From Cinnamomum chago (lineage: Eukaryota; Streptophyta; Magnoliopsida; Laurales; Lauraceae), in the NCBI GenBank assembly GCA_038049695.1, contig CP142457.1, forward strand, positions 57,036,501-57,100,500: a stretch of 64,000 bases of DNA, read 5' to 3'. A program made the translations under genes and the position numbers. The notes beneath the pieces were generated by a model. That model was not told the DNA's origin. It worked only from the letters and a program-made list of their open reading frames with translations, and did not search any database. Every line of letters begins with the position of its first letter. Positions within the stretch are counted from its first letter, which is position 1. Below, piece after piece: positions 23,601 to 36,478 of the stretch.

Positions 23601-26600
23601 ACTAATCAGTCTATAATGACTAAGCTCTGCACCTCACTCGAACAAATGGAATCTAAGTCACAAGAGTAGGGGTTTTTCTTTTTTGGCTAGAGTGGTGGAG
23701 TGCTACTAGGAATGATCCTTCAATGTGAGGACCAGGCAGAGGTGGACCCAGGAATTCTTCCTCGAGGGGGCCACCATGTAGAAAAAAATTTCTTAGGAGG
23801 TCATATATAAAAAAAAATTATATATAATTTTCAAAATATCTAGGGGCTTTTTTGAAAAAAAAAATTGTGTGTGTGTGTGTCTGTGTTTGGGGTTGGGGGG
23901 GGGCGAGTTTGGGGATGCATATGTAAAAAGTTATAAAACTTTGTAAAAAACTAAAGGGGATTTTAGAAATTTGGGAGAGGAGGGTAGAAGAAGGGGGGGT
24001 ACGCCAGTGGGACCAGGGATCAACCCTAGGTCAGTACTGTAATGCAAAGGTGCCTCAAGGCCCTCAACACAGATCTATCAGTATTCAGTGGTTTGGCCAC
24101 AAGACAAAAGTATTTTTCTCCTTATCACCTCAACCATGGAATTCAGCCAGCATGACCAAGAAATCTCATTTTTAAAACATCTCAACTAGCTTTGATGAAT
24201 GAGAAATTGAAGTCGCAACTTCTGTTAAAATATTGCATCTCTGACACATTTTGTTAAAGCAGTCACAACTTCTTACTTGGATCAACCCCTTCCTATCCAC
24301 AAAGCCAATCCTGATATATTAAAGGAAATGATACGCCATCCAATTTCAATCTACTAGCTGCACCATATATATACATATAAGGTCTCTCAAGATCCTCCAT
24401 TGACCTGCCAAATCTCTTGAGCCTGCTGATGTAATCGATCTTCCTTCTCATGTTGGCCATTCTATGAAAAAAAAATTATGTTTTTTTAAATCACCCTCCT
24501 CTAGTCATTGCGGTCTCAACTTTTGCCTCCATGATGCCTCTCCCATTTAGATCCAAAACCTCCTTTGTCAGAAGCACCCTTTTCTCTTTTGCCACTGGAT
24601 GTAGCCCTATCTTATTCCATTATGTGAAAGGAATCCATCTATGCAATACACTGCTCGAATCTGTAATCAATAATACCAAAATCATCTCTATTTCACACCT
24701 TTAACTTTGACTTTAGCATTTGAAGTTCCTTTGGCGGTTTGAAACCAACCTTGATTTGAACTTGAAATTCATTCCACCAACCCCTGACCTTGTGGGCCCC
24801 TTCCTATATATGACCCTTCCTATATATGAGTGAGTAGTTCGAACAAAGCCTGTCGCATGAACTGGCTTTGGAAGGATTATTTTTTATAGGTTTATTGGTC
24901 CCAGAGACAGAACAGTTTATGGCTTAAGATACTAGCTCCATTAGCTACACTCCAGTGGTTGGATTCACTACTATTGAGGCTAGCTGATTACAACACATGT
25001 CTACAATACTAGCGAGTTGCTTCCTGGCAAAGGCTTCCTTCTTGTAGATGTGAAAATTTCCCTCTAATCCAATTCCACATTGGCACACCCCTGCCCCATG
25101 CAGACTCCTTTAAATGTCTACTGGGCTTTCTTTTAGAGGACCACTACAAGTTTGAATTCGACCATGACTGACAAGAAAAGATGGTTTGGAAAACTGCTAA
25201 TTTTGGCATAATTAGCATCCAAAATCCTCCCCAGACCCCTCACAACAAGTCCACCACATCATCACTCCAGTACAACAAAAGGAAAGAGCAAAATCCTCAT
25301 AGCACATCATCATCTTCCCCCTACTGCCCTCACTGCAATCTTTCACTGATACGGTTGAGGACTGAGAGTAATTGATAGTCACGTGTCGGCCATGATGAAC
25401 TGACTATTTCTGCATAATCAAACCTCGATCATGAGAAGCTGGCTGGGTAGAGGTTCTTTCTTATCTACAATGGTGAATGGGTTATCAAAAACTATAAAAT
25501 GCATCACTGCTTCCATGCTTTAAGGACAGTAGCCTCCAATATAAACCTACCAAGTTCAATAAATTATTTGTCAACTGTCTTACAGTTGACAGTTATCATG
25601 TCCCCAGTCCTACTTCAATAGCCTCGAAGAGTTCCTCATACCAAATATGGAAGTATCTAAACTAGGCTCTTGTTCTAATTTCATGCATAGAGGGCCTCTA
25701 TTTTTTCTAGGAGCCAAACATCTCTGTCCATTGTACTCCAGCCTCAACTAGCACATACCCCAAAAGGGTATAATCAGCACTACATCTCCCAGGCTCTAAA
25801 TTGTTTTGAGTCTATATCACAAAAAAGGTGAAAAAACACCTGCAACAAATCAGTTTTTAAAAAAGGTAAACTAGTTTTTCAACCAGACTTCTAACTAGAC
25901 TTCTACACAACTGACACGCCTATTGTCTGCAGTCTGCACTCTTCACCTTTGATAAAGAAAAAAAGACCTACTACCTTTCTTCTTGGGATCCTTTGTTGCT
26001 GCTTGAAAAAATCTATCTGCCTTTTGCCTGCTCGTCAGCGCAGCAATTTGGAAGAGGTCACGTCCAGTTTTCTGGCCCAAATCAAGGCAGGTTTTATGAT
26101 GCAAATTCTAATATGTAGAAGAAAAGGCAGCTCTGTAAAATATTCCACCTTCCAATTTCCACACCACCCCATATGCATGTTGGTACCCTCCTTTTCTAAC
26201 AATACATAAACCACTAGCAACTTGAGGCAAATCAGAATAAAAACCCTAATTATTAAATAAATTCTACGTAGATCCATGACCAATCAAGTAACAGTTACAA
26301 AACATGAATCAAATAAAAGAAGCAAATAATAAAATTCAAGCAGTAACATATTAACTTTTCCAACAATCCAAAGCGCAACAAATCCTATCAGTCTCTGAAT
26401 TACATGAAACCTGTCAAGCAATGAAAAGTAACAAATCTACAAGTAATGGAAGATAACAATCATTGTTAAAAGGTTAATTCTCACTCAGATTAGAAAAAGA
26501 AAAACTGATGAGTAATACCTGAAAATCTCATCCCTATCAAGCATGAAGATCCCGGGCGCCTCCCCATTAACACCATCAATAACAACAACTGTCCCAAGCC

Positions 26601-27525
26601 TCCATCTCTCCCCTTCCTCCCACATGTTCCCAATCTCCCTCCACTTCCCACTTTCCAAATCCATCACCGCCCCATCGCGATAATGCTCATCCACAGGAAA
26701 AACCCCAGAAATCTTGCGACAATTCCCGTACCCGCCCATCACCCAGAACTCCTTCTCTCCGGCCAAGAACCCAATACACCCGGCGCGGAACCTTGGGAGA
26801 TTTTCCTCCAGGACCCAATAGTCCTTCCCGGAATCAAACCGCTCGACAGAGCTCAGCCGAGTGCCAGCAGCCCCAAAGAGCGCATGGCGGGAGCCGCCCC
26901 CTGCGATAAGGATGGAATTGGAGGAGGGGATGGCGGCGCAGGCGAAGCTACCGCGGGGAGTGCGCATTGGGGATAGGGACTCCCAGACGAGGGAGGATGC
27001 GGTGAGGTCGAGGCGGAGGGTGGCGGCAGAAGGGTGGGGGCAATTAGGGTAGGAGCGATTGTCGAAGAGAGATCCGCCGAGGACGTATAGGTGGCGTCCA
27101 AGGCAGACGGCGGAGAAATTGGAGAGGCCATAGCTGTGGGGGCTGCAAGGGGCGGGGGGGAGCGACCGCCAGGCGCCATGGCGGGGATCGAAGAGGTAGG
27201 GGGAGACGAGGGAGGGGTCTTGGGGGAAGATGCAGAGGATGGTTGGGTGAGGATTGGTGGGATGGAAGAACCAACGGCTGAGATGGAAAGGGAGCTTCGA
27301 TGAGAGGAAGGTTTTCCAAGATTTGGAGGTGGGTTTGAGGCGATCGTGGTGCGAAAAGGGGACGAGGGAGAGGATGATGGAGGATATGTCGTCTGGGAGG
27401 CCTGGAATCAGAGTTTCTGCATTCGAAGTTAGGGTTAGGGTTAGGGTTTCCTGTGAGTAGGAGGAGGAGGAGGAGGAGGAGGAGGAAGAAGTAGGAGAAA
27501 TAGGCATTTCATCTTTCCTCTTCAT
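17612..27525 (-). CDS. OR23: F-box/kelch-repeat protein, OR23 type
   Basis: Two exons: 27525-26519 (1007 nt) and 17897-17612 (286 nt). They join in frame across an 8621 bp intron (GT at 26518, AG at 17898) to give 430 aa. The junction restores an Arg codon: [24 protein letters not shown]. The N-terminus carries a poly-Ser run made by a GGA/TCC repeat, then an F-box ([17 protein letters not shown], about residues 38-75). Kelch units follow ([24 protein letters not shown]) and the family-typical end [14 protein letters not shown]-box/kelch proteins are substrate adaptors of SCF ubiquitin ligases: the F-box binds SKP1 and the kelch propeller binds targets. I chose the ATG at 27525 (MKRKDEMP); the upstream in-frame ATG at 27642 precedes unconserved residues. 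The OR23 name is from recalled resemblance; targets unknown. Confidence 0.88.
18181..21190 (-). mobile_element. Near-full-length RTE-type LINE in the intron of the F-box gene
   Basis: The 3010 bp element runs right to left. It is bounded by 19 bp direct repeats ttg-act-aacttttgaaa type (18162-18180 and 21191-21209, two mismatches). In order it shows an endonuclease (GTWNIGS near 21010, [13 protein letters not shown] near 20610), reverse transcriptase (GPDGCPIE near 19610, [22 protein letters not shown] near 18960) and a C-terminus ([14 protein letters not shown], then [14 protein letters not shown]). The 3' end is a short ttggtttgg tail, as RTE elements use instead of poly-A. The single reading frame is broken into about six frames, so the copy is inactive, but sequence and target duplications are well kept. 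Same strand as the host gene. Confidence 0.88.
21900..25100 (-). mobile_element. Degraded L1-type LINE relic in the F-box gene intron
   Basis: Minus-strand translation in shifting frames gives, in L1 order, WWNEFQ (about 24770), [13 protein letters not shown] (about 24430), a SFPLIYQD piece, [10 protein letters not shown] (about 23085, the position of the FADD box, degraded), SRGGRI (about 22740) and FLWSNG-like remnants near 22600. Many stops and shifts interrupt it. From family knowledge this order matches the linker, reverse transcriptase and thumb of plant L1 ORF2. Borders are not defined and no target duplication was found, so coordinates are approximate. It is clearly older than the RTE copy next to it. 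Confidence 0.55.
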
Positions 27526-27554
27526 CTTTGCTGTGTGTGTGGCAATGGGGGCCA

Positions 27555-27563
27555 ATTTATATA
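27555..27563 (-). promoter_or_regulatory. Possible TATA box of the F-box gene
   Basis: TATATAAAT on the minus strand lies only about 30 bp before the chosen ATG. If used, the 5' UTR would be very short; otherwise the start lies elsewhere. Weak evidence. Confidence 0.25.
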
Positions 27564-27599
27564 CGTTTTTGTTGGCTATGTTTTCTGGCAGTCTATCGG

Positions 27600-30500
27600 T
27601 GAGGTGGGTGAATAAAAATGCTTTTAGATAATTTACAGACAACCCCTTATATGAATTATATTACAGTCACAAATACTATACCCTGTATAAGTTTTTCAAT
27701 GTTGGGTTGAAGTGGTGGCCTACCCCAATTGGTAATGGAGAGTATGTGTTGGGGAAAATGGTACAGCAGAAAATGCCTCTGGTCGATGGTCTATTACCAT
27801 GCAGAAACATCAATTATGCAGGATTTACGTGGTTCGACAATATTACTTAGGTTTATTAAAAAAAAATAACTTTTCCTACTCGACCCTATGTGGTTTAGCT
27901 ATCACATGCACAAAGGGAGATAGAGTTCTCAATCTCTTCTAAAACCAATGGATCGGCCTTCTAAAACTGAAATACAAAACAATAATCCAACAATATGTAT
28001 AGGTTTATAAGTATTTACAGGAGTCGCTAGCTAAGGATTTGGGTGGAATCTAGTTTATATATATATTTGTTAGGTGGGGCTTTTGCATATGAAAACATTT
28101 GAATGCGATTTTGATGGGACCATCAAAGAGGTGGGGCTTCGTCTAAAGACCCAGAACCGCTTCAATTAAAAGGTTTGACCATGATGTCTCTGCATGCAAG
28201 ATTATCTGAACGATAAAATTTAAAAGGCATTAAACTTGCATAACGCACTTGGTATAAGACATTTGAAAGTTCATGTTGTATGGTAAAATTATGAAAATGC
28301 TCTTAGGTGTAACTTGGATTAGCTTAAATTTTGGACGAACGCATGAAATTACTACTAAACCAAGTTAATTTTTCAAATTAAACATTTAACCTTAAATCCA
28401 AACCATGTTAGATCTTCTTCTATTTAATAGATTACACCAGGTTTTGTCGATTGGTAGCCAAGATGGTCTGTTATTACATATGCCCCACTCAGATGTTTTT
28501 GTTTTTCAATTTTCTCCAGCGGCGGCCTACTCAAGGAAAATTTCGCTGGGTGTGTCTCTGCTGGGTCAAACAACAAATTATATCTTCTATATGTGTAACA
28601 ATATCAATTTTGTTTATCTGCAACAAAACACAACTGAAAGATACAGTTAGATAGGCTTAGTTTACCAAGTTCTTTGGGATGGTAGGATTTTTTGATATAA
28701 GAAAAAAAGAGTACTACAAACACAAGGAGAAACCCACAATCTAAATAAGTCACATACTAAATGATCAGAGAAATGTCTTCTCAAAATGCCATAAGGTCAC
28801 TGAGCTAATTGGAATAGTGGGAGTCCCTTTGCATCATGTCCCCTCCAACAAGCCATAAGCTACTGAAATTTGGTGTGGTGAGATGCTAAGTTTGAGTCTG
28901 AAAAATAATGCTATCCTGACCCTTCAAGATTAGAGGTGTTCCCGAGCCTAGACTGGTAAAGCCTGGTTAGTCGCCGGGCTTAATTTCAGGACCAGATATG
29001 TCCACGGGCTTGAAAGTTAGGCACAGGCCCAGTGCATTTGCAAATTTATATGTTGTTTGGGCTAATTATATTGGTTCAGTCGAATCCTCAAGAACAAAGC
29101 GTCTCAAGCCTGGCACATTTAGCTATCAGGCCAGAAAATGAGTCAATGCCCAGCCCACAGTTCTAAGAACACTGTCCACATCGAGCTCAAGTAGACTGGG
29201 CTCGAGTCAGGCCTGGGCTGCCCTACCCCATGAGCACCTCTATTCACAATATCTTGCCAGCTATACACAGGAATTCGGCTTTGACTTGGTAAGGTGAGTC
29301 AAATGGGTCGAACTTAATCTGAGTGGATATTACTCGGTTAAGACTCGCCCGAGCAACTCGACTCATTACTTTCCTAGTCAATTTGGGTTTTTGAGCTTTT
29401 AAACAAAGGTCAAAATTGGGTTGGCCGTTTGCTTGTCCATGAACTGATGAACATCTCCATGCACCACCAGGAACATATACCACAATTCCAGAACGTTCGT
29501 GGACCTAAAAAAACAACAATTCCCTGTTCTGAAAGGGAATCAGTGCACCAATTCTGGCCACTGAATGTACGGCATAAAGAGTTAGTGCAGTCATATGGAT
29601 ATAAAGAGCTACATCCAGATTCCAAAGCTGTTGCTGGGCCCACTAAGTTTTGAACCCAGGATATATCTTTTAGTCCAAAGCCCAGTTACTTGCAAACTTA
29701 AATCACGATCAAGGTTGGACTCTGATTTATACCTGGCTTCAATGTGAAATTTGTAAATAGATTGGTTGAATTCGAGCCTGTAGAGTAATCACAAAGACCC
29801 AGCTCCACTCCAATCTCAACCCATTGGGCCCATCTTACTGCCCAAGTCTGGCCAATTGGATATTGGCAACCTTACCCTATTCAGTATGCCCGAATGGCCT
29901 CTGTCAGCTCATTCAGGACATAAACGTATCCTAGCAAACCACCTGATGTTATATGACTCTTGTCCACACCCATCTAAACTTATAATCCGGTCCAGGTTCA
30001 CATAAAGTCCTAGGCTCAGACTCGAATTCAAACACTTGTAGGAAAGGAATCTCCGAAGGATGGCAAAACTGCATCAGCCCTCCCACAGTCCCACCAAAAT
30101 GACCCTACATGGAATTCTCCGCGTCAAATTGATGAAGGACAAGTGGACGACTATAATAGCACGTTTGTGTAGCACAAGAAAAATTGATAATAGATTTAAG
30201 TAGACTTTTGTTTTACCATGGAATGCTCCACTTTTCATATAGCCTCTTATCGAAAAGGTTTTTTTCGCAGATTTCAAAAAACTAAGATAAAACAAGGTTT
30301 GCCGTTTAACAAAATAAAAAATTCATACCAAACGAAGGAAAATGAAAAATAAAGTTTGTGAAGAAAAAAAAAAAAAAGTACCCTATATGAAGATGGAGAG
30401 GGATGATAGGAACATCTCTCTATTGTACATATATGGTGATGGCACAACTTTTGAGAGCGAGCCCAATATACCATACCAAGATTTATAGTGCTTGGAGGCC

Positions 30501-31259
30501 ACTCATCCAAAATCTTTCTTCATACATTGGTAAACCCTTGTTGCATGTGCATTGCACGTTCCTACACATGGCACTATTTTGACCAAAGGCTTCTCTTTTC
30601 TCAATGAGTTAATTCCATTTATATACTAACATAACCGCCCGTTCATGCTGCTGCAACCAGAATAACCAGTGAAATATTGGCAATGATGTTCTTTCGATCA
30701 AACTTTCTTTTTAGGTCTGTGGGAACTTAGAACAATGCAAGTTTTCCAAACCGTTTGGTTATTTAAACTCTTGGACCCTCGTTTGGGTCTGAATTGAGTA
30801 TAGAAGATTCAAATGGCCCAAGAAACTTTGGGTATTCTCTTTCGTTGAGGAGATTAAAAGGACATATTTGTGTAATGCCGATCATTCAATGATCCTGTGG
30901 AAAATACCCTATCCTTTTTTTAAAGGGCAAAACGTTTATAAGTCCATACGACACTTTTCTATCTATACAAATAGAAGAAAATAATTAATAATTTTGTTCG
31001 AATAATAAATGTATACAATTGGTGTCCCTAATTGCACCAAGACATTGGAGTAAGTGCAAAGACTGTATAAGTACAAGACCTCTTTGTAAAAAGGAAAATA
31101 AAAGAAGGACACAAGAGCTTGTTTGGATACAGGTCCAAACACAACTAGATATGGGGTCCAATAGTCCAAATCGAGTTTAGGTTCTTCACAATCATGATTG
31201 TGGGACTTGTTATACGATAATGAAGTCCGCATGGGTGTGATCAATTGGCCTCACTAAAT
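27600..31259. other. Gene-free divergent intergenic region, left half
   Basis: This lies between the 5' ends of the F-box gene (minus) and the MATH gene (plus). I recognise no gene. Around 28930-29230 there is a run of 'gggcttgag/gggctcgag'-type phrases without a clear repeat structure. Confidence 0.5.
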
Positions 31260-31273
31260 ACGATAATATATTT

Positions 31274-31494
31274 AACCCCAATGGGTTGGCTGAGTGGTCA
31301 AGACCACGGTTTCTCTCTCTTTCGGAGCTAGAGGTCCTGATATCGACTTCCGGTTCCCCCCTCTTCAGGAACCGAAAGTTAAGTTCACTTGTGCTACCAC
31401 CCAGGGGCCACAGGAGTTTTACTTAACTTCTCTCTGAGTCCGGAGGGAATAGTCCAGTCAAAAGGATTGGGAACCCTCCGTTAGCAAAAAAAAA
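31274..31494 (+). mobile_element. tRNA-derived SINE with target-site duplication
   Basis: It begins AACCCCAATGGGTTGGCTGA, which contains a pol III A-box-like GGCTGAGTGG, followed by a weak B-box-like stretch about 40 bp on, and ends in poly-A after 'gaaccctccgttagc'. 13 bp direct repeats acga-T/G-aatatatt flank it at 31260-31272 and 31495-31507. A second copy of the same family is at 57584-57759 in the other orientation, sharing both the head and the tail sequence. Confidence 0.8.
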
Positions 31495-31507
31495 ACGAGA
31501 ATATATT

Positions 31508-32694
31508 GTAGATAAAACATTTACAAAAAATAATACGTTTTTTCTTAACCATTGAACCAATAACAGACAAACTTACTGCTAATATTTAATGTAAGATAAA
31601 ACCATTTTGGTAGCTTAGTTTATTGTGATTGGCAGTAGAAATAGCCAATGGAATTGAACTTTTTAGTGATGCCATTTCTATAAGGGGTCCATGTGAATTA
31701 AGAGTTTGACATTTAAGTACCACTAGTATGATCTTTGATTAAAACGGGGAATTTCATTCTTAGAAGCCTTGAGACTTATAGTAAAATGATCACTAACATT
31801 TCTTAGTAGGAAGGCTTTGTTCTAAGTCTGAGTTCAAAATTGGGTGTTTGCTCTGGTTACTATTCCGAATCCACCTTCGAGTTATAGTTCTTCCAACCCT
31901 AAGATACAAACCTAAAAAAAGGAGAATTAAAAAAAAAAATTTGTCACAAATCCCCACCCCAGTAGCATGCATACCCTAAAAAACAAAGAGAAAAAATATC
32001 AAATCATGTCATGAAAAAAATATCATAACACATGTGTGTAGCGAGAGAGAGATCATTTTCCCTTTGGGTGTGGAGATTGAAGAAGTATTGTTGATGAAGA
32101 TTGATGAAGCATGGAGTTTGGAGAGGTGCGGGAAAAATAAACCCAATTGAAAGAAATCCTAAACTTGTAATGAGTGGCATGTAGCTAGTGTTGAAAATGT
32201 GGCTAGATCTTTGGGTATGAATCTAAACACAGTTTCTTATTGAATCTTGTCATGTGCGTGCACGTGAAAGCGCAGAACCTACGATTGAATAGAGAAACAA
32301 GTTTACGGCATATCACCTAATACAATAACAAATAGGGAAACAAGGATTTTACGTGGTTTGACATTACACCTACGTCCAACGCAAGAGAGTACCAGTTTAC
32401 ATCTTGATTCTCTTCAGATGACCGGATTATAGATTGCATTGTATATATAATCTCAGCTTTCTTAGCCTTTTAAAAAGGCCCACTACAGGTACCAAAATAC
32501 CCCTAACTTTGAACCCGGTCCATGGCCAGCCCAACGGACCACTCCGCAAACCCGGAATACAATACATAAACTCAACAAAACTGAATGGTTCCGGATGTCG
32601 ATCCAATTGTCTATCAAAATCAGAATAAGGTCCCATATATATGTATATATGTTGAAATGGAGGAAGACTAGTGAAACAAGGATCCACTTGCAAC
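31508..32694. other. Gene-free intergenic DNA
   Basis: No gene is seen. An LTR-like phrase near 32350-32380 is discussed among the rejected items. Confidence 0.45.
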
Positions 32695-33206
32695 TAGTGG
32701 TGTACACGGATCAGATTAATGCGGATTAAGTCAAATCTGTCACCAATTTGTCACCTATGGATTGATGGATTTGGAATCCGTCACCAATCCGTGACTGTTA
32801 AAAACCGATATGATATGCGGAGGGCCGAATCGAATCGGTTTAATCTGTTGAATCTATTGTTAAAGAAAATTTGAAGAGCATGCTCTCAAGACTGTGGTGG
32901 AATTCGGTATAGGGTTTCATTTGTTGTACTTATATATAAAAGTGAATTACATTTTGAACCCTAAATTTTTTTCTTCTTTTATATTTAGACCTCTTAACTT
33001 ATATTTAGACCCCCTTAAATTTTTTAATTTATATTTAATGTCAACGGATCAGATCGGATTGAATCCGCAGATTGAGGGTGAATTCGTCACTGATTCGTTG
33101 TTAACGGATTAGAATATTTTCAATCCATTTATCTTAAGATTAGTTAAAAATCCGCGAATCAAATCCGATTGATTTTACGGATCAACATATTTTTTATGCA
33201 TCCCTA
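32695..33206. mobile_element. Non-autonomous hAT element, 512 bp
   Basis: The 8 bp direct repeats CTTGCAAC (32687-32694 and 33207-33214) are identical. The left end tagtggtgtacacggatc pairs with the complement of the right end tagggatgcat. Internal ends are rich in short 'ggatc/ggatt/gaatcc' motifs, a common subterminal pattern of hAT MITEs. There is no transposase. Confidence 0.8.
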
Positions 33207-33214
33207 CTTGCAAC

Positions 33215-34600
33215 CCTACCTACAAGCTTATTGGTTGGATATTTCGCTTGTGCAGTTTAGCTTTTAGGCCCACTTAGAGGGGGTAGTATAGAACTATAGA
33301 TGGAAAGGTCTCTTCAAAAATAGGGTCAGAAAAAATCAAGCCTTGAGATTACCTTAACCTTTGATTTAATAATCTTGAGGTTTAGTGGTTTTCTAACCAT
33401 AGGCATCAATAGTATGAGGGCAAATTAGCGAGGGCGAGACTTGTAAAGAGCATTACTTATATATACCACAATAGGTTGTCACTCAATAACAACTAAATAC
33501 ATGCATGTATTTAGTAGTCATTTTGTTGTCTTTTGTGCTTTGCAATTGTCCAAGCGATGGAGAACACACATGATAAGGTGGGCAAAATGATCTAAATTTA
33601 TTGATGGAGATCTTCGTGAGATTTTGAGTCTTCAAACTATATAAAAATATATAGGATACTATCCTGAAATATGAAAATGCATATAGACATCAAAACATTC
33701 TAGAATATGATAAGTGTAGAAATAGGGGAAATTGTGTCAAAAGTTCTAAAGCAGAGTTTCAAATGTTTTTATTGGTCCAACGACTGACTAATAATAAGAT
33801 AGAGCATAACTATTTGCCTCTCTTTGTTGGTACCATATCTAGAACCCATGACCTAAACCATAGGTTTCCACCATCTCGACAAGGCAGAGATTGGCATAGA
33901 GTATAACTATAAATATGGTTCTCTATATTCATTTGCAAGTAACTAGGGTTGAAACAGTAATAGCATCACATAAGTATCATCTTCTATTGGTGTGTTGGCA
34001 TTGAAAGCCTCCTACAGGGGGTACTTATCAACATCCTATACAATTTATTAATGATCTAGATTGACAACGAATAAGAGAAGAAATTGGAAATTTACAGCGA
34101 TTGCCTTACATTTCGAAATCCCTAACCCTCAAGTCCTTTTGATTACTTGAAAAGCATCAATAAGATGCAATACGTAGAGTGGTTTACATGCCGCGTATTT
34201 CCTATGGACGTTCGTAGTAGAAAAAAAAACTGCTCAAACTAAATAATTACAAGTTATTAAAAAGCGTATCACAATTGTTGACAAATAAATCTTGCTATCA
34301 TCATCATTCTTATCCAATCCTCTCAAACAAGATGGTCTTAAAAACTTTCTACCTAAACGCACGAATGATAAGCTGATAAGTTGATGGTAAAATGTAAGTT
34401 GCCAATGCTACAAGTTTCTGTCCATTGACCTAATTGGATCCACCTTTCAGTAGATAACCAATTAGGTCAGATGACGTTCTGAGTATGAATCAGCTCAAGA
34501 CTTGTGGTGCACTGTGGGCTGGGGCCTGGGGCCATATGGTCCCATATGGGTGGCCCCAGTATGCATGAATGTTTTCTAACATTTTTTACTTTTTTTAATT
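33215..34600. other. Gene-free region upstream of the MATH gene
   Basis: I see no gene or clear repeat. The last few hundred bases should contain the promoter of the MATH gene, but I cannot point to a convincing TATA box. Confidence 0.45.
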
Positions 34601-34619
34601 TTCTGTTGTTATTTCAAAG

Positions 34620-34861
34620 GGAGAAGTGAGAACCCTTGTTTCCACTTTCCATATCCATATACCATATGTTTGGTTTTTTGGGTTTTAACCATATTCTTAA
34701 GAACACACACATCTTCTTTGTTTCTCTGTTGCCCGGCTGCTGTGCTGCCTCCCTTTCCAAACAGACCATCGCCTCTCGCTACTCGTCAGAAAGGAAATCT
34801 GACTTCCTTTTAGCCATTCCTAAACTGAGCCCCCGATTCTGTTTTTTATTTTTCTTTTCAG
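34620..34861 (+). other. Probable 5' UTR exon of the MATH gene
   Basis: A pyrimidine-rich stretch ends at a strong donor (cag/gtaagt at 34861/34862), 1.6 kb before the start codon. Candidate acceptors before the ATG are tgcag at 36075 and gtag at about 36458. A leader intron is my inference from splice signals only. Confidence 0.4.
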
Positions 34862-36358
34862 GTAAGTTTTCTCAGATCCCCGTAAACCTAGGCTAATCTT
34901 TGACATGCTGTCTGTTTACGTTTTAATTGATTGATTTTAGATTATGGGTTTTTGGGGGGTTGGGTTTGCAGACTTGTTTTTGTGGATGGAGGGTCATGGT
35001 TTAGGATTTTTGGATGTGGGTTTTCTTTGAATTGGGTTTTTGGGTTTTGGGTTCTCTTTTGTTTTCAAGATTTTTTCTTTTTTGTTCTTGTTCTTGTTTT
35101 TGTTTGTTTCTTATAAGATGGGTGCATTTTGTATGTGAGTTTCTCCAAGATTCATTTTTGATAGGAAGGTATTCTGCAATTCGTTTTCTGATTTTATTTT
35201 ATGTTTGCATTCTGGAGTGATGGCCTGATTGGGTATTTCTGTTTTTTTTGGACATGGGTTTCCCTTCTGGGATTATTATTCCAGCTAGGTTTCGGTTGTG
35301 TTTTTGTCTGTATATATATACACACGCGCGCGCACACACACACACTTTCTAAAGAGACTTTATGAAGAGATGGGTGTGGATGTGGGTTATTTGAGAATGA
35401 AATGCCCAACATCCACATCAAGTGCAGGTAGATACAATATCCTAATGCACACCAAAGAATACGAAGATTCAATGAACAAGTGCATAGTACTAGAGAGACC
35501 ATAACTAAGCTCACATCGAAAATATAAATATAGATTATTAAACTTATTTAACATATTTAACTTCTCTTTCCAACATCAATCCAAAAAGAGCAGCCAATAC
35601 TCCTTTTAAGATCTCAGTGACCATTGCCTTTTGAACAACTTAGTAACAATTGTCCATGAAATGGCTCTGTGGTGAACTTGCTGGCCAAGGCATCATGTTT
35701 CATCTTCCCTCTCTCTATTTTATTTTATTAAAATCTCCAATGACCAAGCTGCTACCTCAATAGTAATCATCCAGAGCAGGTGATCCTTAGCTGTCAGGAA
35801 TTTGGTTTTCTTAAAATTTGTCTTTCAATTGTATTTTGGTATTTTTCTATTCTATAACAGTGATGGATGTCGAATTGGGTGTGGGTTTGTTTGCAATTGA
35901 GTTTTTATAGGTCATTGTTTTGTGTTCTATACCTTCCTTGTGACCTTTTCTTTTAACACTTGTTTCGGATGTGAGTCTCAGGAATTCATATTTAGTGTGA
36001 GCTTCCAGCTATGAAGTTTGATTTTTGTTGGGGTTGCTTACACTATGACAACATTTTTTTTTCCCTTTCCTGCAGTTGCTTTTGGGATCCATAAACATTT
36101 TTAAGGAGAAAATGAAGATGCTGAATTATTTATTTATTTATTTTTTCACTTTGAAAAGAAAGCTGAGCCAAACTGGCAATCTCATTGGTTGTGACAATGA
36201 GGACCTTCCAACTGTTTAGCGTCTCTTATATCGTTTGGATTTGTAGGTCATTGGAACATTTCTGCATGGTGTTTATATCTGCTATGGCTTGTTGGTTTTG
36301 ACAAGATGTACTTGTTGATGACTTCAGAATAATGATTATTTGATTATTGATCTTTCTT

Positions 36359-36412
36359 GAGTTGCCCAACATAGTTGGGACAAGGCTTTGATGATAATGA
36401 TGATGATCTTTT
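36359..36412 (+). mobile_element. Very short RTE/SINE 3' end with GAT-rich tail
   Basis: The phrase 'cccaacatagttgggacaag' followed by gctttgatgataatgatgatg is the known 3' end of plant RTE-mobilised retroposons. Only the last ~50 bp are present. It lies in the leader of the MATH gene, upstream of the ATG. Confidence 0.5.
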
Positions 36413-36478
36413 TTGAGTTAATTTAATTTTTCATTTTGCAAATTGAGATTGGAGTAGGTCGAGGCTTTGAAGTGGACA

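Noticed and set aside
23728-24020. Possible relative of the MITE at 9797-9984
   Set aside because: The head is similar, but the right end and target duplication were not convincing.
26683-27460. Several Gly/Arg- or Pro-rich frames over exon 1 of the F-box gene
   Set aside because: They are shadows of the GC-rich F-box/kelch coding exon in other frames.
27735-27960. Phrase 'tttacgtggttcgacaatat' resembling those in Copia LTRs
   Set aside because: No paired LTR, clear ends or target duplication were found. If it is an LTR relic it is old and broken.
32215-32640. Possible solo LTR with a 'ttacgtggtttgacatta' phrase
   Set aside because: The composition resembles Copia LTRs, but ends and target duplication could not be set, so it is not listed as a feature.
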